Origin: Microbacterium cremeum
Lineage (GTDB): Bacteria; Actinomycetota; Actinomycetes; Actinomycetales; Microbacteriaceae
Direction: 5' to 3'
Length of the DNA stretch: 64,000 nt
Assembly (NCBI RefSeq): GCF_015277855.1
Contig: NZ_CP063812.1
Coordinates: 1,426,001-1,490,000, forward strand
Shown: positions 25,589-36,085 of the stretch, in pieces
Numbering within the stretch: position 1 is the first letter of the stretch
Layout of the letters: every line of letters starts with the position of its first letter
Notes under the pieces: model-generated
Seen by the model: only the letters and a program-made list of their open reading frames with translations
The model's database searches: none
Told to the model about the DNA's origin: nothing
Translations under genes and position numbers: made by a program

Positions 25589-26776
25589 ATGAACACCACA
25601 GTCGTCAACGAACCCGGCGAGCTCGAGACCCAGGCCACGGCCGAGATCTCGATCGAGCAGAAGGAGACCGAGGGCCTCAGCCAGGGCCAGATCGTCCGCC
25701 GGCGGTTCTTCCGCCACCGCGCCGCCCTCACCTCGATGATCGTCCTGGCGTTCATCGTCATCCTCGCGTTCACCTCGGTGGGCGTCGATCTGTGGGGTGT
25801 CCGCATCCCCGGATGGTGGCAGTATTCGTGGAACCAGATCCCCACCAAGGTCAACAACGGCGTCCCCACGATGAGCCTGTGGCCGCTGCAGTTCGGCGAT
25901 CATCCGTTCGGGCAGGATGAGGTCGGTCGCGACATCTTCGCGGTCGTGATGCGCGGCACCCAGCAGTCGATCATGGTGATGGTGATCGCCGGCGTCGTCG
26001 CCACGATCATCGGCGTCGTGATCGGCGCCATCGCGGGCTACTACGGCAAGTGGACCGACTCGGTGCTCATGCGATTCACCGACGTCATCATCACCATCCC
26101 GCTCATCGTGATCGGCGCGGTGCTGGGCAACATGTTCGGCAGCCTCGGCGCCGCAGTGCTGGGCGTGGTCATCGGCCTGTTCGCGTGGACGACGATGGCT
26201 CGACTCGTGCGCGGCGAGTTCCTCACCCTGCGCGAGCGCGAGTTCGTCGATGCCGCACGGGTCTCGGGTGCGCGGGATCGCCGGATCATCTTCCGGCACA
26301 TCCTTCCCAACGCCGTCGGCGTGATCGTCGTGAACGCGACGCTGCTCATGGCGGGTGCGATCCTGCTCGAGTCGTCGCTGAGCTTCCTCGGGTTCGGCGT
26401 GCAGTCGCCCGACACGTCGCTCGGAAAGATCATCTCCGAGAACCAGGCGGCGTTCTCGACGCGCCCGTGGCTGTTCTGGTGGCCGGGTATCTTCATCATC
26501 GCGATCGCGCTGTGCGTCAACTTCATCGGCGACGGTCTGCGCGATGCGTTCGACCCGCGCCAGAAGAAGATGCCGAGCGAGCGCGCCATGGCCCGAGCCG
26601 GCCGCGCAGGCGGCCCGGTGGCTCCGATCCTCGATACGACCGAGCCTGCCGAGGCTCCGGACGTGGTGGTCGGGATGCAGACGGCCTTCACCGGCGACGA
26701 CATCGTCAACTTCAACGACCCGCGTCGTGAGGAGCCGGGCGACGCACAGCACAAGCCGCTCGACCCGGAGCGATGA
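25589..26776 (+). CDS. ABC importer permease, DppC/OppC type
   Basis: This 395-residue second permease has a ~45-residue cytosolic N-terminus (containing RRRFFRHRAALTSMIVLAF, typical of OppC), a periplasmic loop with FGDHPFGQDEVGRDIFA, the core membrane helices, and the EAA loop REFVDAARVSGARDRRIIFRHILPN. The C-terminus continues about 60 residues beyond DPRQKK as an acidic, disordered tail (ending DAQHKPLDPER), longer than in E. coli OppC. It starts 1 nt after the first permease and converges on the PH-domain gene with a 10-nt gap and no terminator. Confidence 0.9.
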   Translation: MNTTVVNEPGELETQATAEISIEQKETEGLSQGQIVRRRFFRHRAALTSMIVLAFIVILAFTSVGVDLWGVRIPGWWQYSWNQIPTKVNNGVPTMSLWPLQFGDHPFGQDEVGRDIFAVVMRGTQQSIMVMVIAGVVATIIGVVIGAIAGYYGKWTDSVLMRFTDVIITIPLIVIGAVLGNMFGSLGAAVLGVVIGLFAWTTMARLVRGEFLTLREREFVDAARVSGARDRRIIFRHILPNAVGVIVVNATLLMAGAILLESSLSFLGFGVQSPDTSLGKIISENQAAFSTRPWLFWWPGIFIIAIALCVNFIGDGLRDAFDPRQKKMPSERAMARAGRAGGPVAPILDTTEPAEAPDVVVGMQTAFTGDDIVNFNDPRREEPGDAQHKPLDPER

Positions 26777-26786
26777 CGTGACGCTG

Positions 26787-27395
26787 CTAGACCAGCAGAC
26801 CGATCGCGGTGGCCGCGGCGAGAGCCGCGACCACCGCGGCGGTGGCCCAGTGCCACGTCACGGTCGCCGCTTCCGGATCGATGCCGCTGGCGAAGGCTCC
26901 GGCATCCCGCAGCCGCTCCCAGTGGCCGCGGATCAGCTGCGCGAGATTGCCGCTCGGGGTCGTGAGCGCGTCGGCGGGGCGCAGTTCGCCCACGCCGCCG
27001 CGAGCCGACTCGCCGACGCCGTCGAAGTCCTTGGCGGCCAGGCCCAGAGTGCGGTGGCGGCCCGGCGCAGGCGCCGCCCACACCGTGACGCGGCCCTGTG
27101 CGGTCCGCAGCGTCAGCGAGTAGCGCGTGTCGATCGACACGATCGACGGCCACGGCACGAAGTGCGTGCGCAGCACGTTCTCGACCGTGATCCCGTGCTC
27201 GGCCACGGTGAGGCTCGGACGCCAGAACAGCGCCCAGGCCACCACCGCGACCAGCAGCACCGGCCACACGTAGCGCCACGCGGCAGCGGGCTCCGACCAG
27301 AACAGCGCGACGACGCCGAGCGCGCACACCACGACGGTCACGACAGCGAGCGTGCGGCCGAACACCGGCCGGTAACGGACCTCCTGGAACGACAT
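26787..27395 (-). CDS. PH-domain membrane protein, antisense within the importer locus
   Basis: This 202-residue protein has two N-terminal membrane helices (~14-34 and ~40-58), then a bacterial PH-like domain (~60-115: LTVAEHGITVENVLRTHFVPWPSIVSIDTRYSLTL...VWAAP), a low-conservation region and a C-terminal membrane helix (~180-201). The layout matches actinobacterial PH-domain-containing membrane proteins of unknown role. ATG 27395 follows TTGAGG; longer starts would run into the divergent ATPase gene. It sits between the second permease and the ATPase gene of the importer, on the opposite strand. Confidence 0.75.
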   Translation of the reverse strand: MSFQEVRYRPVFGRTLAVVTVVVCALGVVALFWSEPAAAWRYVWPVLLVAVVAWALFWRPSLTVAEHGITVENVLRTHFVPWPSIVSIDTRYSLTLRTAQGRVTVWAAPAPGRHRTLGLAAKDFDGVGESARGGVGELRPADALTTPSGNLAQLIRGHWERLRDAGAFASGIDPEAATVTWHWATAAVVAALAAATAIGLLV

Positions 27396-27426
27396 GACCT
27401 CAAGCTTTGCAGATGGGACACCACGA

Positions 27427-29232
27427 ATGACTGACACGACGGGCATGGACGCCGACATCGCGGCGTCGCGAGACGCCCTCCCGGAGACGATCCTCGAGGT
27501 CGACAACCTCGGGGTCGAATTCTGGGTCGAAGGCGAGTTCTACCCGGCCGCGATCGACATGAACTACGAAGTCCGCCGTGGCGAGGTCCTCGCCATCGTG
27601 GGCGAGTCGGGCTCGGGCAAGAGCACGAGCTCGATGGCGCTGCTGGGGCTCCTCCCCGAGAACTCGCGCGTGACCGGCTCGATCAAGCTGCTGGGGCGCG
27701 AGCTGCGCGGGGTCGACGATGCGACGCTGCGGTCGCTGCGCGGCAACGAGATCGCGGTGATCTTCCAGGAGCCGATGACGGCGCTGAACCCGGTGTACAC
27801 GATCGGGTTCCAGATCATGGAGGCGCTGCGCTCGCACGACCGCGACCTCGCGCCGTCCGAGGCGAAGGACAAGGCGATCGAGCTGCTGCGCATGGTCGAG
27901 ATGCCCAGCCCGGAGCAGTCCTTCCACAAGTACCCGCACCAGCTGTCGGGCGGCCAGCGCCAGCGCGCGATGATCGCCCAGTCGATCTCGTGCGACCCGC
28001 TCCTGCTCATCGCCGACGAGCCGACGACGGCGCTGGACGTGACGGTGCAGGCCGAGGTCCTCGATCTGCTGCGCAACCTGCACAAGCGCCTCGACTCGGC
28101 GATCATCCTCATCACCCATGACATGGGAGTCGTCGCCGACCTCGCCGATCGCATCATGGTGATGAAGAACGGCCTCGTGGTCGAGTCCGGCTCCGTGGAG
28201 AAGATCTTCCACGATCCTCAGCATCCGTACACGCAGCAGCTGCTCGCGTCGGTGCCGCACCTCGGCCTCGGTGTTCTCGAGGATGCGGAGCCCGGTCCCG
28301 AGGTCGTCGCGACCGAGACCTCGACCGTGCCGTCGGTGTCGTCGATCCGCGAGCGCGCGTCCGGAGCGGCGGGGGTCACGATCGAGACGCGTACCCCGGT
28401 GCTGCATTTCGAGGACGTCGCGATCGACTACCCCAAGCGGGGGCGCATCCCGGCGTTCCGTGCGGCCGAGCACATCGACCTCGCGATCTACCCGGGCGAG
28501 ATCGTCGGGCTCGTGGGCGAGTCCGGCTCGGGCAAGACGACTCTCGGCCGCGCCGCGATCGGCCTGCTGCCGATCGCGGAGGGCAAGCTCACGGCCGTCG
28601 GCACCGACATCTCGCACGCGTCGCAGAAGGACCTCTTCGCGATCCGCCGCAAGACCGGCATCGTGTTCCAGGATCCGGCGTCGTCGCTGAACCCCCGCAT
28701 GCCGATCGGCCAGTCGATCGGGGAGCCGATCCTCCTCGCCGAGGTCGCCAAGGGCAAGGACCTCGACCGCCGCGTCGAGGAGCTCCTCACCCAGGTCGAG
28801 CTGCCGAGGTCGTACCGCAACCGGTTCCCGCACGAGCTCTCGGGCGGACAGCGCCAGCGCGTCGGCATCGCACGTGCGCTCGCACTGGCACCCGAGCTGC
28901 TGGTCGCCGACGAGCCGACCTCCGCGCTGGACGTGTCGGTGCAGGCTCGATTCCTCGACCTGCTGCAGGAGCTTCAGCAGCAGCTCCAGTTCGCGTGCCT
29001 GTTCATCAGCCACGACCTGGCCGTCGTCGACATCCTGGCGCACCGCATCGCGGTGATGCACCACGGCAAGCTCGTCGAGACGGGTACGCGCGACGAGATC
29101 CTGCGCGGCGCGACCGACCCGTACACGCAGCGTTTGATCGCGGCCGTGCCGGTGCCCAATCCCGAGGAGCAGCGCGTGCGCCGCGAGGCCCGCGCCGCGC
29201 TCCTGCAACGCACCGGGTCGACCGTCAGCTGA
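27427..29232 (+). CDS. ABC importer double ATPase (DppD-DppF fusion)
   Basis: This 601-residue protein carries two complete peptide-type ABC ATPases in one chain. Domain 1 has Walker A GESGSGKST (59-67), signature LSGGQRQRA (~173), Walker B LLIADEPTTALD and ITHDMGVVADLADRIMVM. Domain 2 has Walker A GESGSGKTT (364-372), LSGGQRQRVGIARALA, LLVADEPTSALD and SHDLAVVDILAHRIAVM. Each ends in the peptide-importer C-terminal motif (DPQHPYTQQLLASVP; TDPYTQRLIAAVP). Both sites look catalytically intact. It energises the two permeases upstream despite the antisense gene between them. ATG 27427 is used because an earlier start would overlap the divergent PH gene. Confidence 0.93.
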   Translation: MTDTTGMDADIAASRDALPETILEVDNLGVEFWVEGEFYPAAIDMNYEVRRGEVLAIVGESGSGKSTSSMALLGLLPENSRVTGSIKLLGRELRGVDDATLRSLRGNEIAVIFQEPMTALNPVYTIGFQIMEALRSHDRDLAPSEAKDKAIELLRMVEMPSPEQSFHKYPHQLSGGQRQRAMIAQSISCDPLLLIADEPTTALDVTVQAEVLDLLRNLHKRLDSAIILITHDMGVVADLADRIMVMKNGLVVESGSVEKIFHDPQHPYTQQLLASVPHLGLGVLEDAEPGPEVVATETSTVPSVSSIRERASGAAGVTIETRTPVLHFEDVAIDYPKRGRIPAFRAAEHIDLAIYPGEIVGLVGESGSGKTTLGRAAIGLLPIAEGKLTAVGTDISHASQKDLFAIRRKTGIVFQDPASSLNPRMPIGQSIGEPILLAEVAKGKDLDRRVEELLTQVELPRSYRNRFPHELSGGQRQRVGIARALALAPELLVADEPTSALDVSVQARFLDLLQELQQQLQFACLFISHDLAVVDILAHRIAVMHHGKLVETGTRDEILRGATDPYTQRLIAAVPVPNPEEQRVRREARAALLQRTGSTVS

Positions 29233-29256
29233 CCGGCACGCGACACGGCGTGAAGA

Positions 29257-29292
29257 CACGTGCCGTCCGGGCCTCGTCCCGGGCGGCACGTG
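29257..29292. terminator. Terminator after the ABC importer
   Basis: A 15-bp stem with one mismatch, CACGTGCCGTCCGGG against CCCGGGCGGCACGTG, and a 6-nt loop lies 24 nt after the ATPase stop. Confidence 0.75.
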
Positions 29293-29322
29293 CCGTTCCG
29301 GGGAGTGCTCAGACTGTCCCGG

Positions 29323-29328
29323 TAGACT
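29323..29328 (+). promoter_or_regulatory. Candidate -10 box of typA
   Basis: TAGACT with a predicted start about 42 nt before ATG 29377; the leader contains CCAAGGATT before the start codon. An ATG at 29334 is out of frame with typA. Confidence 0.5.
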
Positions 29329-29376
29329 GACGGATGCCGGCATCCCGGCGCTTCCCCGTACTCCAAGGATTCCCTC

Positions 29377-31293
<1,917 letters not shown>

Positions 31294-31313
31294 TCGAGCG
31301 GATGCCGCGACCC

Positions 31314-31334
31314 GGCCCGCTGCGGAAGCGGGCC
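31314..31334 (+). terminator. Short hairpin after typA
   Basis: GGCCCGC and GCGGGCC separated by 7 nt, 20 nt after the typA stop. A modest candidate. Confidence 0.45.
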
Positions 31335-31377
31335 ACCTCTGGTCTCGTGGACCGGTTCCACCGTCGGAGGCTCTCGC

Positions 31378-31383
31378 TAGCAT
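31378..31383 (+). promoter_or_regulatory. -10 box, leaderless promoter of azlC
   Basis: TAGCAT, 6 nt (GACGGC), then GTG 31390. Confidence 0.6.
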
Positions 31384-31389
31384 GACGGC

Positions 31390-32154
31390 GTGAGTTCCGT
31401 GCCCCACTTCGACGACGCGCACAGTGCCGGCGAGGCGAAGGCGGCGGTGCGCGAGGCGCTCGGGGTTGCACTCGCGACGAGCGCCTACGGCGTCTCGTTC
31501 GGCGCCCTGGCGGTCGCGTCGGGCCTCGACGTCTGGCAGACCTGCGTGCTGAGCCTCGTCATGTTCACCGGCGGCTCGCAGTTCGCCTTCGTCGGGATCG
31601 TCGGCGCCGGGGGACTGGCGGCCGTGCCCTCGGCCATCGCGTCGGCCGCGCTCCTCGGTGTGCGCAACGTCGCGTACGGCATCCGGATGTCGCCCGTTAT
31701 CGGCGCAGGGTTCTGGCGGCGCGCCGCGGCGGCGCAGTTCACGATCGACGAGTCGACCGCCGTCTCTCTCGCGCAGACGAGTCCGCGCGCCCGCACCCTG
31801 GGCTTCTGGGTCACCGGGATCGGGATCTACGTCGGCTGGAACCTCTCGACGCTCGCCGGCGCGCTGCTGGGCGATGTCCTCGGCGATCCGCGTGCGTACG
31901 GCCTCGACGCCGCCGCCGCTGCGGCGTTCCTCGCGCTGCTGTGGCCGCGACTGCGCGCCCGGCAGCCCATCGTGGTGGGTGTCGCGGCGGCCGTCATCGC
32001 GACCGTCCTCACTCCGGTGCTGATGCCGGGGCTCCCGGTCATCATCGCCGCCGTCGTCGCGATCGCCGTCGGCTGGACGAACTGGCTCGGTTCGGCCACC
32101 GAGGACGACACTCGCGAGCCCTCCGACGTCGCCGAGCGCGGGGGACTCCCATGA
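31390..32154 (+). CDS. azlC: AzlC-family branched-chain amino-acid exporter, large subunit
   Basis: This 254-residue membrane protein has about seven helices. The family region ALGVALATSAYGVSFGALAVASGL leads into VMFTGGSQFAFVGIVG, then LLGVRNVAYGIRMSP and FTIDESTAVSL. AzlC with the small AzlD (BrnF/BrnE in Corynebacterium) exports valine, isoleucine, leucine and analogues across the inner membrane. GTG 31390 lies 6 nt after a -10 box. The stop overlaps azlD (ATGA), as usual for the pair. No Lrp-type regulator is adjacent. Confidence 0.9.
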   Translation: MSSVPHFDDAHSAGEAKAAVREALGVALATSAYGVSFGALAVASGLDVWQTCVLSLVMFTGGSQFAFVGIVGAGGLAAVPSAIASAALLGVRNVAYGIRMSPVIGAGFWRRAAAAQFTIDESTAVSLAQTSPRARTLGFWVTGIGIYVGWNLSTLAGALLGDVLGDPRAYGLDAAAAAAFLALLWPRLRARQPIVVGVAAAVIATVLTPVLMPGLPVIIAAVVAIAVGWTNWLGSATEDDTREPSDVAERGGLP

Positions 32155-32465
32155 CGCTGTGGACGGCCGTGCTCGTGGCGGCCATCGTCTGCGTCGCGCT
32201 GAAGACGGTCGGCTATCTCATCCCGCCGAAGTGGGTCGAGGCGCCACGGCCGCTGCGCATCGCGGACCTGCTCACGGTGGCGCTGCTCGCGGCGCTCGTC
32301 GCGGTGCAGACCCTCGGCGACGGCCAGGCGATCGTCGTCGACGCGCGGGTGCCCGCCCTCCTCGTCGCCGCCGGGCTCCTGCTGCTGCGGGCACCCTTCC
32401 TGGTGGTGGTCGCCGCCGCGGCCGTGGTCGCGGCGCTGTTCCGGCTGTGGGGCTGGGCGGCCTGA
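32151..32465 (+). CDS. azlD: AzlD-family small subunit of amino-acid exporter
   Basis: This 104-residue protein has three to four membrane helices: LWTAVLVAAIVCVALKTVGYL, then LLTVALLAALVAVQTL, then VPALLVAAGLLLLRAPFLVVVAAAAVVAALF. It partners AzlC. The start overlaps azlC by 4 nt. A strong bidirectional terminator follows after 43 nt. Confidence 0.88.
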   Translation: MTLWTAVLVAAIVCVALKTVGYLIPPKWVEAPRPLRIADLLTVALLAALVAVQTLGDGQAIVVDARVPALLVAAGLLLLRAPFLVVVAAAAVVAALFRLWGWAA

Positions 32466-32508
32466 CGGCGCCTGGCCGCGCGCCGGGCGAGGCTCGGCGA
32501 GGTTGCAG

Positions 32509-32549
32509 AGGATGGGGGGATGCCTCGGCTCGAGGCATCCCCCCATCCT
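32509..32549. terminator. Bidirectional terminator, very strong hairpin
   Basis: Nineteen bases pair on each side (AGGATGGGGGGATGCCTCG with its complement ending at 32549). The arms carry GGATGCC and GGCATCC, like the terminator at 2570. It separates convergent azlD and the LIV binding-protein gene. Confidence 0.85.
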
Positions 32550-32557
32550 CCCGCCGA

Positions 32558-33892
32558 TCAGCCGGTCGCGACGCAGGCGGCCGAGTAGTCGGTCTGATCG
32601 AACGACGGCCCTTCGTAGAAGGACTCGATCGTGCGCAGTCCGAGGTCGACCTCCGGGTCGGGTACTCCGATGTTGACCGCCTGGTTGGCGTTCGCCTGGG
32701 GGTCGCCACCGTAGGTGTGCGGCTGCACGAGGCCGTCGAAGTCGACGGTGAGACCGTCGATCACCGACGCGATGCCCTGAGGCGTGAGGTCGCCGGCCTC
32801 GGCCGCAGCCTCCAGCGCCGCCTTCAGCGGGTAGCCGATGGCCCAGCCGATGATGTAGCCGCCGTTCGGGGGCAGTTCACCGTCGAGCGACGCCTTGACG
32901 GCTTCGATGGCAGCGCTGGAGCCGTCCCAGTTCTCGTACGGCGTCATGTGGTTGTAGAGCGCCTGCAGCGCGGGAGCGGCCGCCGACCCGAGCAGCGCGG
33001 GGTTCCAGGTCGGAAGCGAACCCAGGAACCGTCCGGTGAAGCCGCTTGCCGCGAGCTTGCCGACGATCTCCGCCGTCTCGGCCGGACCGATGGCGAGCAC
33101 CACGACGTCCGGCTGGCCGGCGAGCACCGCGGCGACCACGGCGTCCTGGTTCCCGACGACCTGGTTCGGGCCGGTGCCGATCGGATCCAGCGCGGTGGCG
33201 CCGTTGACCTCCGCCCACCGCGAGACGCCGACGGCGGAGTCGCCGCCGTAGTCACCGGGGTAGCCGACGGCCTGCACGGTCGACGGCGCGCCGTTGGCCT
33301 CGGCGAACCAGTCCAGTCCGGCCAGTGCCTCGGTGCAGTACGAGTATCCGGTCTCGAGGATGATGCCGCCGTCGTTAGCGTCGAAGGCGTACCCCGACCA
33401 CCACGAGGTGGGCACGGTCACGAGGCTGCGTTCGATCATGTCGGGCAGCACCGACTCGGTGTTCACCGTGCCCAGCGACTGCGCGATGCCGGCGATGCTG
33501 CCGGCGATCTGCTGGTACTGCGCGGCGTGCTCCGCAGCCTGGTACTTGGTGTCGCGGGTGTAGGTGTCGATGTCGATGTCGTATCCGCCGATACCGCCCT
33601 CCTCGTTCACCTCCGCCCAGAACGCACGCTGCGCATCGGTGATGGGCACCGCGAGCGCTGCGAACGGGCCCTCGGTGAGGTCCGAGAGCACACCGAGGTA
33701 GATGCAGCCGTTGTCGTCGTTCACGGCATCCGGACAGGGCTCGGCGGTGACACCGGCGCCCGTGGCGATGTCGCCGTCGTCCCCGTCGCCGGTGGGACCG
33801 GCGTCGGGGGTGACCTGGGTGCAGGCGGAGAGGGTGAGAAGCCCCGCCGCGACGAGGGCGAGTGCCGCGCGGCTTCGTCGACGCATGGACAT
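32558..33892 (-). CDS. LIV-type ABC importer substrate-binding lipoprotein
   Basis: This is a 444-residue periplasmic binding protein type I. The lipoprotein signal SRAALALVAAGLLTLSAC gives lipid Cys24; an acidic Gly/Asp linker follows. The mature domain has LGVLSDLTEGPFAALAVPITDAQRAFWAEVNEEGGI, the LivK/HmuT-like opening of this fold, and later VVVLAIGPAETAEIVGKLAASG. ATG 33892 has AAGGAG 6 nt upstream. It is the last gene of the livF-livG-acyl-CoA ligase-livH-livM-binding protein series and probably defines what the system imports; the acyl-CoA ligase in the operon makes a carboxylic acid more likely than a free amino acid. Confidence 0.88.
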   Translation of the reverse strand: MSMRRRSRAALALVAAGLLTLSACTQVTPDAGPTGDGDDGDIATGAGVTAEPCPDAVNDDNGCIYLGVLSDLTEGPFAALAVPITDAQRAFWAEVNEEGGIGGYDIDIDTYTRDTKYQAAEHAAQYQQIAGSIAGIAQSLGTVNTESVLPDMIERSLVTVPTSWWSGYAFDANDGGIILETGYSYCTEALAGLDWFAEANGAPSTVQAVGYPGDYGGDSAVGVSRWAEVNGATALDPIGTGPNQVVGNQDAVVAAVLAGQPDVVVLAIGPAETAEIVGKLAASGFTGRFLGSLPTWNPALLGSAAAPALQALYNHMTPYENWDGSSAAIEAVKASLDGELPPNGGYIIGWAIGYPLKAALEAAAEAGDLTPQGIASVIDGLTVDFDGLVQPHTYGGDPQANANQAVNIGVPDPEVDLGLRTIESFYEGPSFDQTDYSAACVATG

Positions 33893-33938
33893 GCTGTGCT
33901 CCTTCTGTTGTGGGTGGTGTTCAGTTGTCGGTGCCCGG

Positions 33939-35150
33939 TCAGTAGGAGAACGGCCAGGCCTTGAAGTAGTTGCGCACCCGGACCCAGAGGCCGTAGAGGC
34001 CGCGGGGCTCCAGGGTGATGAAGAGGATGATCAGCACGCCGAAGATGATCGTCTGCAGCTGGAAGACGTTGATCAGCCCGCCGCCCGAGACGGTGATCCA
34101 CGGGATGACGTGGGTGAGCTCTTCGAGCAGGCGCGGGACGAGCACCACGAAGCAGGCGCCGATGATCGTGCCCGAGATCGTCGCGATCCCGCCGATGACG
34201 ATCACCGCGAGGAAGTCGATCGACAGGAACAGGTTCCACTGCTCCGGGGCGATGCGGCCGACGAGCATCGAGAACAGCGCGCCGGCGACGCCCGCGTACG
34301 CCGACGACAGCGTGAACGCGAGTGTCTTGGTGCGCAGCAGGTTCACGCCCATCATCTCGGCGGCGATGTCCCGATCGCGCACGGCGGCGAACGCCCTGCC
34401 GAACCGGCCGCGCATGAGGTTGCGGGCCGCGACGCCCAGTGCCAGCAGCAGCACCAGGCACACCAGGTACAGCGAGACCCACGGCGGGACGAGCACGGGA
34501 CCGATCGCGTAGGTGGCACTCAGGTCCACGCCGAACAGGGTGCGCTGCGCGACGCCGCGGCCGACTCCCTGCCCGCCGGTGATCGGCACCATGACCTTGA
34601 ACAGGTGCTCGCCGAGAATGAGCAGGCCGAGGGTCAGCACGGCGAGGTACAGACCGCGCACCCGCGTGGCGAGCGGCGCCACCATCAGTCCCAGCAGTCC
34701 CGGGACGATCGCTGCGGCCGGCAGCACGATCGCCAGGTCGAGCCCGAGCCCCCACGTGGTGGCGCCGGGGGTGCCGCCCAGGACCGCCGCCGTGTAGGCG
34801 CCGAGGCCCACGAAGAACGCATGGCCGAGCGAGACCTGCCCGGCGTATCCGGTCAGCAGGTTGAGCCCGATTCCGGCGATCGCGTAGATGACGGCGAGCG
34901 TGAGCAGATAGGTCAGGTCTGCGGCGACGAGGAAGGGGGCCGCCACCGCGATCGCGATGAGCACCACCGTCCAGAAGCGCTTCGCGGGCGTGTTCAGCAG
35001 CGCCTGGTCGGCGGCGTAGCTCGTGTACAGCGACGGACGGCCACGGCGGATGCCGCGTGCGACCGTGCCGCGGGACTGCTCGAAGTCCAGCCGTGCGGAG
35101 GAGCCGGTGAGGCGACGGGATGCCTCCGCCAGCGTCTCGGTCGGGGTCAT
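33939..35150 (-). CDS. LIV-type ABC importer permease, LivM-like
   Basis: This 403-residue permease has a ~60-residue cytosolic N-terminus and about ten helices. The family motif is TYLLTLAVIYAIAGIGLNLLTGYAGQVSLGHAFFVGLGAYTAAVL, given here in pieces: IYAIAGIGLNLL, GYAGQVSLGHA and FFVGLGAYTAA. The coupling region AARNLMRGRFGRAFAAVRDRDIAAEMMGVNL is conserved. It overlaps livH by ATGA. The C-terminus ends EPRGLYGLWVRVRNYFKAWPFSY, as in LivM proteins. Confidence 0.9.
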   Translation of the reverse strand: MTPTETLAEASRRLTGSSARLDFEQSRGTVARGIRRGRPSLYTSYAADQALLNTPAKRFWTVVLIAIAVAAPFLVAADLTYLLTLAVIYAIAGIGLNLLTGYAGQVSLGHAFFVGLGAYTAAVLGGTPGATTWGLGLDLAIVLPAAAIVPGLLGLMVAPLATRVRGLYLAVLTLGLLILGEHLFKVMVPITGGQGVGRGVAQRTLFGVDLSATYAIGPVLVPPWVSLYLVCLVLLLALGVAARNLMRGRFGRAFAAVRDRDIAAEMMGVNLLRTKTLAFTLSSAYAGVAGALFSMLVGRIAPEQWNLFLSIDFLAVIVIGGIATISGTIIGACFVVLVPRLLEELTHVIPWITVSGGGLINVFQLQTIIFGVLIILFITLEPRGLYGLWVRVRNYFKAWPFSY

Positions 35151-36085
35151 ACGCGCTGCACCTCCCGGGTGCCGAAGATGCCGTAGGGCCGGATGAGGAG
35201 CACCACGATCATGAGCAGGTAGGGCACGACGTTGTCGAAGTTCGTGCCGAGCCAGGGGGCGACCACGGGCTGATACGTCTTGGTGAGTGCCATGGCGACG
35301 CCCACGATGAGTCCGCCCGCGACAGCGCCCTTGAGGGAGTCCAGCCCACCGATGATGATCGCGGGAAGCGCCACGAGGGCGAACAGCGCATCGGTGGCCT
35401 GCACGACGGATCCGTTGGCGGCCAGGAGCGCTCCGGCCAGCGCGGCCAGGCCGCCGCCGATCGCCCACGAGATCGAGAACATGCGCCCCACCGAGATTCC
35501 CTGCGCGAGTGCGGTCTCCTGGTCGAGCGAGGTCGCGCGCATGGCGAGCCCGAGCTTGGACCGCGTGAGCCACCACCCCAGCAGGCCGATCACCGCCAGA
35601 GAGATGACGAATCGCGCGATCGCGCTCTCGTAGATCTGCACGCCGCCGGTGCACCCGGCCACCCCGAACGACTCGGTCGCCGTTCCGCCGAGGCAGATGG
35701 TCCGCAGCTGCCACGGATCGCCGACGGTGCGAGGCTTCGAGTCGAAGAGCCGGAACGCGACGACCAGCAGCACGATGAAGAGGCCGACCGTCACGATCGC
35801 CGCCGAGAACGCGGGCCGGCCCACCATCGGCCTGATCGCGACCCGCTCGATGCCGGCCGAGAGCAGCGCGATCACGAGCATCGCCGCCGGTACCGCCGCG
35901 AAGAAGGGGAGACCCAGCTGCGTCGCCAGAACGCTGGTGGCGAACGTGCCGAGGATGAGGAGTGCCGGCTGGGCGAAGTTCAGCACGCCGGTCGCGCGAT
36001 AGATGATGACGAAGCCGACCGCGATGAGGGCATACACGGCACCTTGGCCGAGCCCGGTCGCCAGTGAGGACAGCAGGGTCGTCAT
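35147..36085 (-). CDS. LIV-type ABC importer permease, LivH-like
   Basis: This 312-residue permease has about eight helices. It begins LLSSLATGLGQGAVYALIAVGFVIIYRATGVLNFAQP, the LivH opening (seen as GLGQGAVYALIAVGF and YRATGVLNFAQP), and contains LGLAMRATSLDQETALAQGISV, the coupling loop. A periplasmic loop with two Cys (TICLGGTATESFGVAGCTGG, ~165-185) could be disulfide-linked. Start and stop both overlap neighbours by 4 nt. Confidence 0.9.
   Translation of the reverse strand: MTTLLSSLATGLGQGAVYALIAVGFVIIYRATGVLNFAQPALLILGTFATSVLATQLGLPFFAAVPAAMLVIALLSAGIERVAIRPMVGRPAFSAAIVTVGLFIVLLVVAFRLFDSKPRTVGDPWQLRTICLGGTATESFGVAGCTGGVQIYESAIARFVISLAVIGLLGWWLTRSKLGLAMRATSLDQETALAQGISVGRMFSISWAIGGGLAALAGALLAANGSVVQATDALFALVALPAIIIGGLDSLKGAVAGGLIVGVAMALTKTYQPVVAPWLGTNFDNVVPYLLMIVVLLIRPYGIFGTREVQRV

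Noticed and set aside
29334..29376. Leaderless-looking ATG after TAGACT upstream of typA
   Set aside because: The frame is out of register with typA and gives a basic nonsense product; the real start at 29377 fits the TypA N-terminus.
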